A DNA stretch of 64,000 nt, taken from Neocallimastix lanati (nom. inval.) (lineage: Eukaryota > Neocallimastigomycota > Neocallimastigomycetes > Neocallimastigales > Neocallimastigaceae). Shown one piece after another: positions 25,617 through 54,301 of the stretch. The notes below the pieces were generated by a model. That model was not told the origin of the DNA and did no database searches. It saw nothing but the letters and a program-made list of their open reading frames with translations. The first letter of the stretch is position 1. Every line of letters begins with the position of its first letter. Location: assembly GCA_016946835.1 (NCBI GenBank), contig JACVTC010000091.1, forward strand, positions 348,501 through 412,500, read 5' to 3'. A program made the position numbers and the translations under genes.

Positions 25617-26135
25617 TATAACTTCCTTTTTGGTGGAAGGGATACAGAAAGTATTAATTTAAATTATAAATAGAAATGGGATGTTTAAGAACCAAATCTT
25701 TTCTGCTGATTATTCTAGAACGCCGTTCTTGGGTGCAATCTAGGGCTCTTTTTACAAAAATTGTGCTTAGAGTTAATACTCGACAAGGGTTGTTATTTCT
25801 ATGGTATAAGCGCAAACTAATCAGGAGCTTCAACGTTGAAAATACAGTAAGACAGGTTAGCAGGGCCAATGTCTGAAAGGAGAAACTATAATTTCTTTCA
25901 GGTAGTCAATTCAAACCCTAATCCATAAGGAAATGAGGTTCGTTTCATATGAGCTTTTTTATGAATTTATTTATACACTTTAATTATGAATATTACTTTT
26001 TATTTCATGTTACTATTTTAAATATTATTATGTTCTAATTGGATAAATAATATTTTTATTTTATTAATTCTGTGTTTTTTTTTTTTTTTTTTTTTTATTT
26101 TTTTTTATGTAATTAATTAATGAATAGGTAAATAA
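25617..26135 (+). mobile_element. 5'-truncated LINE copy (family B)
   Basis: It begins with a degenerate NFLLGGRS-like segment (TTCCTTTTTGGTGGAAGG at 25624-25641) and continues through the region equivalent to RxLFTKI, QGLLFxWYKRKLIRS and a SVNVE-like motif (SFNVENTVRQ), with frameshifts. The untranslated tail matches the copies at 32386-32842 and 51146-51757 (CAATTCAAACCCTAATCCATAAGG near 25909; TTAATTCTGTG near 26064). The 66-codon plus frame at 25676 is a decayed piece of this. The 3' end is diffuse, entering poly-T near 26074-26105. Confidence 0.7.
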
Positions 26136-26138
26136 AGC

Positions 26139-26186
26139 TTATAGTGCAATTATTTCGAACTTTAGTTCGAAATAATTGCACTATAA
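26139..26186. repeat. 48-bp near-perfect palindrome (23-bp arms, 2-base loop)
   Basis: Bases 26139-26161 (TTATAGTGCAATTATTTCG...) are the exact reverse complement of 26164-26186, with TT between. It lies just past the family-B LINE copy. The 3' end of that LINE family (GTTCGC) resembles one arm, so the palindrome may have formed from the element terminus by snap-back synthesis. Confidence 0.95.
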
Positions 26187-26189
26187 AAA

Positions 26190-30887
<4,698 letters not shown>

Positions 30888-31141
30888 ATTTTAATATATA
30901 AAACTATAGAATATATATATGTTTTTTTATTTTTTTTTTTTGAATACTAAAAATTCGGAATTTGGAATTTATTTATTTAAATTTTTTATTTAATAATAAT
31001 ACATTGTTTTTTTTATCTTATTTAAAATAAATAATTATTTTTATACATGCTATGCTATAGTAACAAAAATATTAGGGTAGAAAAAATTGAAAAGATAGGA
31101 AGAAAATAAGAATATATATATTTATTAAAAATTAATGATAT

Positions 31142-31212
<71 letters not shown>

Positions 31213-31496
31213 TCAAAAAGAAAAATTTATTAACTTTTATTAAACAAAAAGTTAATTATTAGTACAAATAATAAAGCGTAAAAATAAAATTAAAAAAAAA
31301 AAAAAAAGTGTTAAATATTATTTTTTAAAAGTGTATATAGAATAAAGATCACCAATTTTAAAATAATTTTATTTGATAGAAAATTTAAATATTAATATTA
31401 ATTTTATTAGAAGTTAGTTTAGTGGTTTCAAAGAATTTAATTTTTTTTTTTTTTTTTTTTTCATCTTTTTTTTAGTCTTTTAAATTTTTTTTTTTT
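30888..31496. other. A/T-rich spacer with (AAT)n array
   Basis: The 3' flank of ABCE1. It contains an (AAT)n array of about 23 units at 31144-31212 and poly-T near 31441-31461. No gene. Confidence 0.6.
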
Positions 31497-31662
31497 TTAA
31501 TCTTTTGAAAAACTTGCCGAAATACATTGTATTTTTGAGCTTTTTTATTTTTTATTTTTTAAATTTTTTTTTTTTTTATTTTTAATTACAAATGTACTTT
31601 TCACCTACATGTACTTTTTATAATAAAATTAATAAAGTTATGGAATTGTATTCTCTTCCCTG

Positions 31663-31701
<39 letters not shown>

Positions 31702-31710
31702 CTTTTGAAA
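31497..31710 (+). mobile_element. family-A LINE 3' end with 14-bp target-site duplication
   Basis: The insertion 31511-31696 begins at CTTGCCGAAATACAT-like sequence, runs through the family-A 3' UTR (AATAAAGTTATGG..TTCTCTTCCCTGTCTA) and ends in poly-A at 31666-31696. TTAATCTTTTGAAA is present immediately before (31497-31510) and immediately after (31697-31710), an exact 14-bp target-site duplication. The ~186-bp length shows severe 5' truncation. This is the signature of target-primed reverse transcription. Confidence 0.9.
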
Positions 31711-31729
31711 TCAATTTTACTTGATTACT

Positions 31730-31793
31730 TTACTAAAACAGTATTTTTTATAATAAAATTAATAAATTTATGGAAGTGTATTCTTTTCCCTGT

Positions 31794-31834
<41 letters not shown>

Positions 31835-31844
31835 ACTAAAACAG
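31730..31844 (+). mobile_element. ~90-bp family-A LINE micro-insertion with 12-bp target-site duplication
   Basis: The insertion 31742-31832 holds only the last ~53 bases of the family-A 3' UTR plus about 38 A. TTACTAAAACAG flanks it exactly at 31730-31741 and 31833-31844. It is one of the shortest retroposed copies one could recognise. It lies 20 bp downstream of the previous insertion and in the same orientation. Confidence 0.9.
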
Positions 31845-31947
31845 ATTAACATTTTTGTTTCTTTTATTTGTTAACTTTAAGTTAACATTGAAGAAGGTTA
31901 TTTAATTTACTTAGTATTAAATATATTTTTGTATATCTTTTTTATAT

Positions 31948-32199
31948 CTTGTTATACATATTTTTACACAGAACCTTCAGTAATTCAACTTTTGGTGATC
32001 TTTCATGTGGTTCAGGGGAGAGTTTAGTAGATACAGCACTATCTATTTTAAAGATGTTACTTTTTTATTTTACTATTTTAGATTTAACTGGTGATCATGT
32101 TACTACACATAGTATACATCACACTGAAATTTTTTTAACTTTTAAACTTATTTTTATTCTTTATTATTCTTTATTACATTAAATTTTCTATGATTAATT

Positions 32200-32257
<58 letters not shown>

Positions 32258-32385
32258 TTATTATTTTTTATTATACATTTATTTTTATCTTTAAATTATA
32301 TAAGTATTTTTTTATAAAAATGCAATACATAAAAATTTTATCATCTATTTAATAAAGAACTGGAAGTGTATTCCCTTCCTAGTCT
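31948..32385 (+). mobile_element. decayed family-A LINE copy
   Basis: This carries the conserved GESLVDTALSILKM segment at ~32010-32060 (part of the 77-codon frame at 31949) and ends with AATAAAGAACTGGAAGTGTATTCCC..TAGTCTA at ~32350-32384. The middle is invaded by a poly-T tract of about 50 (32200-32250). It abuts a family-B copy on the other strand, tail to tail, at about 32386. Confidence 0.7.
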
Positions 32386-32842
32386 AAAATATATATATAT
32401 TTCCAGCAGCGAACTTTAAACTTTATTTATTTATTCATTTATTAATTACATATTTTTTTTTAAAAAAAAACGCAGAATTAATAAAAAAAATAAATATTAT
32501 TTGTCTAATTAGAACGAAATAATATTTAAAATAGTAATGTGAAATAAAAGTAATATTCAAAATAAAGTATATAAATAAATTCAGAAAACAATTCATAAGT
32601 AGCGAACCTCACCTCCAGATTATAATATTTCTGCTTAAAAGAAATTCTTTTTTCGGATTGGGGTTTGAATTGACTATCTGAAAGAAATTATGTTCTTCCC
32701 CTTCAGAGGTATTGGCCTGTTTTACTGCATTTCCAGTGTTGACGCTACTGGTTAGTTTACACTTATATCGTCGGAATAGCAACCCTTGTCCAGTACTAGC
32801 CCTAGCCATAATTTCTGTAAAAAGAACCGCAAATAACACCAA
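32386..32842 (-). mobile_element. family-B LINE copy, 5'-truncated at a Ty3/gypsy junction
   Basis: On the minus strand an open frame covers LFAVLFTEIMARASTGQGLLF, a KLTSSVNTGNAV segment (the SVNVE position), SEGEEHNFFQIVNSNPNP and an A/T-rich 3' UTR with AATAAATAAAG and an end near GTTCGCTGC. It matches the copies at 25617 and 51146. At CACCAAGAA (32839-32847) the match stops and Ty3/gypsy sequence of the opposite strand begins, so the two elements were joined by insertion or recombination. Confidence 0.75.
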
Positions 32843-32845
32843 GAA

Positions 32846-33761
32846 ATGTTGGCTAAAGAATTTATTAAAAAATCCAAATCACTCATTGGGGCACCTATAT
32901 TCTTTGTACTTATAAAAAAGGGTGAACTTAGACTAGTTGAGGACGACCGTCGGCTAAACGAGATTACCTTCCCTAACTCTTTTCCTCTCCCACTGATCAT
33001 TTGTATGCTCGAAAAGCTTCTAAAAGGAAAAATATTTTTAAAAATAGATCTACATGACGCCTTTAATCTTATTAGAATTAAGAGAGGTCATGAATATAAA
33101 ATTGTTTTCCCTTGCGTATTTGGTCATTTCGAATACCTAGTTATGTCTTTCGGTCTTAAAAACGCACCTTCAGTTTTTCAGCACTTCATTAATGTCTCCA
33201 ACATTAAACAGCTTCAATCATTTCTTGGACTAGTTAATTATTACCTACAATTTATTATACCATTCACTAAAATTTCTCATAATCTTAATTTTTTGCTAAG
33301 AAAAACGTTTTTAATGAATTAAAATTTAAATTTTCTTCTACATCTGTTTTAACCTACCAAGACCAAGATCTTCTTTTCATAGTTGAAACCGATAATAGTA
33401 ATTTCCCCATTGGTGTCATTCTTCCACAAACTTTCCTATTTCAATGGAATTCTTAACTGATTTACCAAAATCAAATGCAATCACTTATATGCTCGTCGTT
33501 ACTGATCGCTTAGTCAAAATGTGTCACCTTATCTCATTTCCAAAAGTTCCTTCTGCTACTGATAAAACATCTGCTTTTCTTAATTATACTTTCCGTCTGC
33601 ACAGTTTCCCAAATACTATTATTGAAGATAGTGGTACTCAATTCATATCCAAATTTTGGACTGCTGTATGTAAAGACTTGAGCATTTCCCTTAAAATCTC
33701 GTCTCCTTCACACCATCAGAATAATGGTCTGACAGAGATATTATTTTTCCTTTGGATATGA
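32846..33761 (+). pseudogene. Ty3/gypsy retrotransposon remnant (RT + integrase pieces)
   Basis: The first frame (32846-33322) shows reverse transcriptase blocks: AKEFIKKSKSLIGAP, a DDRRLNEITFP block, KIDLHDAFNLIRI (motif A with its catalytic Asp) and MSFGLKNAPSVFQHFIN. It then jumps directly to the post-palm IKQLQSFLGLVNYY segment, so the YxDD catalytic box is missing. A short RNase H-like piece follows (VETDNSNFPIGVILPQ near 33390). The second frame (33444-33761) gives part of an integrase core: SMEFLTDLPKSN, VVTDRLVKMCHLI, an EDSGTQFISKFW block and a changed QNNGLTEI in place of the usual NGxTER. Frameshifts and deletions make it non-functional. No LTRs are visible. Its base composition is richer in G+C than its surroundings. 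Confidence 0.88.
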
Positions 33762-34223
33762 ATATTTAAGATTAGTTACATTAAGAAATTACTTTAATAA
33801 TATTTAAATCGAATTAAAGAATTAATATTATGTAAATACTATTTAGAAATAACAATTTAATAATATAAAGTATATAATATTTTAGAATAATTTTGTACAT
33901 ATATATTCATCAGTAAACCATTTTATTCATTACTATAGAATATGTGAAATATAGAAATATTTGTCAATTGTATTAAAACGTATTGTAATGAATCAAAAGC
34001 CACAATATAAATGCATTAATACAAGTAATTTGTATTTAATTATACAATAAGTAACTCTTTATCATAAAATATATTAACAATAAAAGTTGATAATTACAAA
34101 ACCCAAATTATTGACTCTTAACAGTTATATTATTATTTTAATATTTTTTAATAAGAGTTAAATTATTTATTATAATAAGTATATATTATTCCTTTTTTTT
34201 TAAAAAAATTTATTTATACTAAA
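33762..34223. other. A/T-rich spacer upstream of AFG2B-like gene
   Basis: No gene or repeat is seen. It should contain the promoter of the gene at 34224. Confidence 0.5.
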
Positions 34224-38306
<4,083 letters not shown>

Positions 38307-39072
38307 GAATAATATTTAAATTAATTATAACAATAAATTTATAAAAATAAAAATATGGAAGTGGATACTATGTCATAGAAATATTAAAAATTTCAAAATC
38401 GATTCATAAATAATAATCATTGCATAAATAATATATATACTAAATATTAAATGTTAATTTATTGTTTTCAAAAATTAATTTATGATTTTTAAAATTATAA
38501 AAAAAGTTAATATTTTTATTTCATTTTATTTTATTTAAAGTTTATTTATAGATTGATAATCTTTTTTAAAAAAATTTTTTTTAAAAAATTAAAATTTAAT
38601 TAAATCTTCTGTTAAAAAAAAAAAATTAAAATCTAAAATAAATATATAACTATATTATTTTTTGTTTCTTTTAAAAAAAAAGAATATATTTTTTTTAATA
38701 TTGATGTGTACCTTTTAAATTAAAAAAAAAAAAAAAAAAGTGTATATAAAAAAACAAAAATATTACTAAAAATATTCTTGTAATAGATTTACTTAATATA
38801 ATTAATAAAATGCCATTTTATTTAAATTTTATTTAAATTTATAAAAAAAAAATATTATATATATGATAAAATTATGATAAAATATTATATATTTTTTTCA
38901 TCTAATATATTCAAAATTTTACTATCTGAAAGTTTTTTTCTTTAAATGATTATTATTAATTATATCAAGAAGAAAAAATAAAAATATAAATATAATATAA
39001 TATAATATAATATAATATAATATAATATAATATAAAAAAATATATATTATAATAAAATTATACTAAGGTAAA
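38307..39072. other. A/T-rich spacer; (TATAA)n upstream of the 5-phosphatase gene
   Basis: The 3' flank of the AFG2B-like gene. A pentamer array (TATAA)n at about 38992-39034 sits 40 bp before the next start codon and may provide TATA-like promoter sequence. No gene. Confidence 0.6.
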
Positions 39073-48717
<9,645 letters not shown>

Positions 48718-49126
48718 TATATATATAATGATATAAAATAAAATAAATTATACCCATAATAAAAATAAGATAAAATAAAATAAAATATTTTTTTTTTTAC
48801 ATATAATAGAAATAAAAAACAATAAAAAATTAAATATCTTCAAGGTTGTCATCTTTTAATTTATAGTATTTTTTTGTTTTTGGTTTCATTATTTTTGTTT
48901 TGTTTTGTTTTGAAATTGAAACAATACAGGTATATACACCAATATACCTATAATACTTTTTATGTACTTATTTAATTTGTTTTAATAATATATTTTTAAT
49001 ATTTTTTTTATTAATTATATAGTATATTTCTATTAAAAAGTTATAAAAATTAAAAATAATTAATATATTTAAAAAATATACCAACAAAAAAACAAATTTA
49101 ATGAAATTAGTTTTTTTTTATGCAAT

Positions 49127-49158
<32 letters not shown>

Positions 49159-49239
49159 TTCTTAATAAAATAAAATTAACAAATAAAATTATATAAAAAT
49201 ATAAGGAAGGAAGGTTAACGGATGTCCATTATTTTTCTT

Positions 49240-49331
<92 letters not shown>

Positions 49332-49505
49332 TGGGTTTTTAAAATTCGACATTAAAAAAAATTTTTTTTTTGTTTACTAAGGAAAGAACTTAAGTAGTCT
49401 TTTTTTTTTATTTTTATAAACTAGGAATAATATAAACTTTATTTAATAATATTTATAATATTTATTAAAAAAATTAATGAAATTTTTTTACATTAATTCT
49501 AAAAA
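48718..49505. other. A/T-rich spacer with (TTTA)n array
   Basis: The 3' flank of the 5-phosphatase gene. (TTTTG)n-like sequence near 48892-48910, a poly-A near 49135-49158 and a (TTTA)n array of about 23 units at 49239-49331. No gene. Confidence 0.6.
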
Positions 49506-50160
49506 AAAACTAAGTTATAAGTTTCAAGGACAAAATGTCCTCTAATTCTTCCCATTCATTAATGATAACTCCATGTGGATTAAAATGATTATTCAAATCC
49601 GTACTAGAATTTCTTCTTTACCTTATCTTTTCGACGTCGACGCTCTTAAAAACGTTAGGTTTAATGGTATGCAAATTAATCATAGTGTAAAAATCACTAA
49701 TCACAATAGGTATAATATTAGTAAAGAATTCTAAAAGCCCTACAAAATATGAAATCGTGAAAGAAGACACTCTCGAAAGTGATTGAAAGATATTATTATT
49801 AAAATGCCTTCTTTCGCCTGAACCAATATTTAAGCTTCAATACACTGAATTTCCGGTTAAGAAGGAAACATAGTACATAAAAATTAATATTATCATCAAA
49901 AATCTTCCTTTTTATTATCAGGACTATTAAATATTTTCTCATAAATAATCTGAGAAAAATTAATAAAATCTTTCATTAATAAATTGAATGAATAATTGCC
50001 TAAATTCTTCAAATTTAGGACATAAAAGTATTTAATGTATAAAACTAGGTATGCTATTACTTACACCATAACAAAGGCAATAGGTTTAGCAATCTTCTAA
50101 TACCAGTTTGCTTTTTGCATAAAGTTTTACATCAAATTTGAATCCACATTTAATTCGTAT
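49506..50160 (-). mobile_element. 5'-truncated LINE copy including zinc knuckle (family A-like)
   Basis: On the minus strand, pieces in shifting frames align with the LINE at 52440-53650. First comes WIIRIKCGFKF and a CLCYG...H...LLCPKF zinc-knuckle-like block (~50150-50010). Next is NINFYVLCFLL at ~49880, then YFVGLLEFFTNIIPI (~49740) and FKSVDVEKIR (~49630). The end is EWEELEDILSLKL before a short A-rich tail (~49500). Several stops and frameshifts show decay. The 5' end abuts a 36-base A/T homopolymer at 50166-50203. Confidence 0.7.
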
Positions 50161-50164
50161 AATC

Positions 50165-50206
<42 letters not shown>

Positions 50207-50305
50207 AAGAGAAAAATGTAAATATTTTAGTGATAGACATTAAATAAATATTTTAAACCCAAATTTAAATTTCATGTATTTAATTGATCTTTATGAACGA
50301 TTTGA

Positions 50306-51822
50306 TCATTCTTTACGACATATGAACATTTTTTTTTTATATGAATCATGTTTTATATTTATTAACCCAAGGGTTGCTTTGGCATGATTAACTCCAATGT
50401 TGGTTATTTTTTTCTCATCATGCTCCAATTTTTTATAATAACAAAGCTGTTCCTTTTTCATCGGAATATCAAATATTTTAAACGTTTTAATACCAGGAAT
50501 GGATGAACCAATAAAGTTTACCATAGTATCAGGTGGGTTTAATCCATAATACGATAAATGACCTTTCATTATTTCTTCCAATTTATCGGGAGTCAATGGT
50601 CCATAACAAACAAAACCCGGTTTAATTAGTCTCACTAAATTGGGAATTTCTTGATAATTACCGTATATTGGAGTGGCAGACATAAATAGCACATGTCCAT
50701 CCTTAATAGTATCTAAAAGTTTCAATATTTTATTATATATAATTTTGTTTCCAATGGATTTCCGGAAATGGTGAAATTCATCAATAATTATCAGTCAATC
50801 ATTGTACTCTTTTACTAATTCTTCATCATTAAACGATGCAATGGATTTACAAAATATAATATAGGTATGGAATTCTAAATATTTATTAATAAATTGTTGA
50901 TAATTAGTAATTCCTGGTAATGGATTAAGAAAGCTAAAAGTGTAGGAATACCATGAAGATATTCTTTGCTTGAATTCCAAAATAAAACCTTGGCTCTTTA
51001 CCAGAATAACCGTTTTCTTTTCAAATACCCTAATGAAATTTAAAAGTATCCATAAAGCAGTAAACGATTTCCCAGTACCAGGAGAATGATAAATTAAAAA
51101 TCGGTTAATAGCATTATTATCCACACATATAAATTGTACAGGGTATTTTTTTTTTTTTTTTTTTTTTTTTATAGCCGCATATTGCGAACTTTAATCTTTA
51201 TTTATTTATTCTTATATAAAATACATGAATACTTTAATTTTAATAAAAAATAAAAAAACACAGAATTAATAAAATAAATATTATTTGTCCAATTTGAACA
51301 TAATAATAATTGAAATGGTAACATGAAATAAAAAGTAATGATCAAAAATAAGTGTATAAATAAAATAAATTCAGAAAAAAGTTCATATGCAACGAACTTC
51401 ACCTCCTTATGGATTAGGGTTTGAATTGTCTATCTGAAAGAAATTATGGTCTTCTTCAGAGGCATTGGCCATGCTAGCCTGTCATACGGCATTTTCAACG
51501 TTGACGCTCCTGATTAGTTTGCGCTTATACTTTCGGAATAGTAACCCTTGCCGAGTACTAACCCAAGACATAATTTCTGTAAAGAGAGCTGCAGATCGCA
51601 CCAAGAATGGCGTTTTTGAATAATCACCAGAAATGATTTGGTTCTTAAACTTTAACCAAGAAGAAAGTTATATAATCGATACCACGTCACATATATATTT
51701 ACACACTCATTATTCAGAAAATTACTTAAATTACCACGATTTTCACCAATTGAACTAAAATCGTACAGGTAATATTTGATATGACTTCATATGAAATTTT
51801 TCTTCTACTAACGATTCATCGC

Positions 51823-51824
<2 letters not shown>
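50306..51824 (-). pseudogene. disrupted SF2 helicase fragment resembling those of large DNA viruses
   Basis: The minus strand carries a partial D6/D11/SNF2-type superfamily 2 helicase. Motif I is YHSPGTGKS (~51069-51095); motif II is a DEFH box with HFRK after it (~50765-50782); motif III is MSATP (~50682-50696), followed by ~110 residues of ordinary sequence ending at 50306. The YHSxGxGKS and MSATPI forms resemble the early-transcription and NTPase helicases of nucleocytoplasmic large DNA viruses more than cellular Snf2 proteins. One in-frame TGA (50795-50797) precedes motif II. A family-B LINE occupies 51146-51757 and interrupts the frame; similar-frame sequence reappears upstream at 51772-51824, then meets another LINE tail. 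The C-terminal helicase domain is absent. Composition is less A/T-biased than nearby genes. It is a dead remnant; viral versus transposon origin is not settled from this alone. Confidence 0.65.
51131..51771 (-). mobile_element. family-B LINE copy inserted in the helicase fragment
   Basis: The minus strand reads FLLG, TPFLVRSAALFTEIM, QGLLFRKYKRKLIRSVNVENAV, a TGA, then ASEEDHNFFQIDNSNPNP and a 3' UTR ending AATAAATAAAG..GTTCGC plus poly-A (poly-T at 51146-51170 on plus). AAATTGTACAGGGTA (51131-51145) and AAATCGTACAGGTA (51758-51771) flank it, a diverged target-site duplication (13 of 15 positions). This gives the element exact borders and dates the insertion after the helicase arrived. Confidence 0.8.
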
Positions 51825-51860
<36 letters not shown>

Positions 51861-52440
51861 CTAAGAGAATAACTTTATTTAATTTATAATAATAATAAAA
51901 TTACATAATTTTAAAGAAAAAAAAAATAATAAAATGCATGAAATAAAATATTATATATTATAAAATTATAAAAGTGCGTTAGAAGCAATAGCCTCTAACT
52001 TTTCTCATTCCTCGATAATAACACCACGTCCATTATTGCGAGTAATAATTTTAGTATTAGTGTTATCAATCGAATCTGTATCTGGAGGTGAAAATCCATG
52101 CCTTATCATTTCGACGTCGACGCTCTTTGTAACGGTAGATTCAACGGAATACCATTTCATCATCAAACTAAAAGATCGACAAATTAATGGTATTACGTTT
52201 GTTAGAAACTCCGCAATCCCCACAAAATACGGAACAGTTGACGAAGTTGAACTTTTTATAAAAATATTATCAACTAATTGTCTTTGTTCCCCATCATTAA
52301 CTTTAATTTTTGAATATATTGAACGCCCGCCAAGAAGAGCACTCAATATAAAATAATAAATATTATTATCATAAACCTTTTCTGAATCTAAAGAAACATC
52401 CAAGGATTTTTGTTCAATTATCATTGCAAACAAAATAATG
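51825..52440 (-). mobile_element. family-A LINE C-terminal copy with the best-preserved ORF
   Basis: The minus frame 52005-52433 (142 codons) shows the domain: ILSALLGGRSIYSK, a spacer, VPYFVGIAEFLTNVIPLI, then KSVDVEMIRHGFSPPDTDS and an acidic/Ser linker. It closes with GRGVIIEEWEKLE, which runs to the stop at about 51973. The 3' UTR passes ACTTTATT-complementary sequence into poly-A (poly-T 51825-51857). It is the longest intact copy and is useful as the consensus guide for the others. Confidence 0.75.
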
Positions 52441-52948
52441 GTATAATATATTCTAGTTTCATTTAATTAATATTTGTAAGACTTCACAAGGGCATTATTA
52501 TACTGAAGTATAATAATTAATTTTGACTTCGCAATGTTAATCATAATTTTAAGATACAAAATTATGATCTTCATTGGTTGCGCTAGCCCTGCTGGCCTGT
52601 CTTTCTGTTTCTTCAGCATTGACGCTCTTGGTAGTAATAGTATGATTCGATTTGAACCTATTGAATAAGGACCATTGCTGGCTAATAGCAATAGGTATAA
52701 TCGATTGGAGAAGTGCCGCAGTAACCACCAAGAACGGAGTATGCACCTGACTTCATCTGGCACTTAAATAGATCCTCCCATTCCCTTGTACTATTACTAA
52801 TACTTCGACCTCCAAGAAGGAAATTAAACACTTTTTCACACACTAGAATCAACATACACATTATTTTCAATACTATTACTAATATTACTATAACTAATAT
52901 TACTATTACTATTATTACTATTTCTATTATTACTATTACTATTATTAC

Positions 52949-52996
<48 letters not shown>

Positions 52997-53650
52997 TGTT
53001 GCTGTAATCATAATTACTATTAACAATATCATTTGTTAGGTTGCCACGGTAGAAAGCATTATATAAAAGTAAAATTTTATCATTAACTTTACTACGAATA
53101 TGTTTGAAAAATGGACAATCAATTAACCAATGACTTATCCATAGTTTATTACTTTTACAACAGGGACAAAAATTAGGACACATTTGATCTATTATTTTTT
53201 CAGCTTTAGCAATTCTAGCATCTAATCTATATCCGCTTCGTGCTCTCAATAGCCAATAGAAACCATATGAAAGATCAGGATATTCATAACAAAGTTTAAT
53301 AAATTTTGATGTTTCTTCGAATTTGTTTTTGTCATAAAACTCAGCTTTTATATATAATTGATTTTCATATCTCTTTTCCAATAAAAATCCTTGATTTTAT
53401 TATTGTTATTACCTCTTTTCTCTAGTTTACGTTTAAGAGTTCTACTTTCTTTTGTCCATGTATATTTTCTAGATTTTGGAATATTATTAACTAAATAGGA
53501 AATAACACTATTTGAATCTTTCCATCTATCAAAACATTTGACTTGAGACAAAGCATTATTTTTAACAAATACTATTAATATTTTAGACTTCGTTTTAACT
53601 AGTCTCTAATTATCTCAAATAATATTTAAAGAATATTCTGGTTCTAATTT
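52441..53650 (-). pseudogene. non-LTR retrotransposon (LINE) 3' half with zinc knuckle and terminal domain
   Basis: Read on the minus strand, this is the downstream part of a LINE polyprotein. A basic segment comes first (53551-53348, RKYTWTKESRTLKRK). A frameshift leads into 53381-52836: YGFYWLLRARSGYRLDARIAK, then the zinc knuckle CPCCKSNKLWISHWLIDC, the usual post-RT feature. An Asn run from (AAT)n (~52940-52995) follows. Another frameshift leads to FNFLLGGRSIS (~52810), LVVTAALLQSIIPIAI (~52720) and TKSVNAEETERQAS, ending NEDHNFVS at 52549. Because this copy contains both the zinc knuckle and the terminal domain, it identifies the scattered short copies elsewhere as LINE 3' ends. The RT palm itself is not present. 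Confidence 0.75.
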
Positions 53651-54301
53651 TTTTTTTTTTTATAATAATTCTAGAAATATTAATTACTAAAACTGAAAAA
53701 TAAATTTATTTAATTTAAAAACACTTCTATATATATTACATTATATTATTTATTATTATTTTTTTTTTTTTTTAAATTTTTTTTATTATTTTTATTTTTA
53801 TTTTTGTAAAGACTTTTTACTATAGAGTATTTTTTTTATATTTTTTTAAAAAAAATATATATAATTTTTAAAGATATCTTAATAAAAAAAATTAATAGTT
53901 TTTTTTAAAAAAATTTATATTAAAAAAGAAAAAAAAATAAAAGTATTCAACTGTGATATTTAAATACTATTTTTAATTTTATATATATACTATATATAAT
54001 ATTATAATATATATATTCAATATATTAAAAATTATATTAAAAAGATAAATTTTTATAAATTTAATAATTATATCTATTTTAAAATTTATCTTAATAAATA
54101 AAGTTATTTGTTTGAATGGTATTATTTTATAAGTTCTTTTCTTTCTACAAAATTAAAAAAAATTTTAAATTAAACCTTTTTTTTTTTTTGAAAATAATAA
54201 AGAAAAAAAAAGATTAAAAAGTTTTATATGTATATGTTCATAATTTAATGGTAAGATTATAAATTAAAAAAATTAAATAAAAAAAATTGAAATTAAATCA
54301 T
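53651..54301. other. A/T-rich spacer downstream of the HMG gene
   Basis: Short homopolymers only (poly-T near 53649-53662 and 53758-53774). No gene. Confidence 0.55.

Noticed and set aside
52036-52356. 106-codon plus-strand ORF
   Set aside because: Antisense of the best-preserved family-A LINE copy, which aligns with several other loci on the minus strand.
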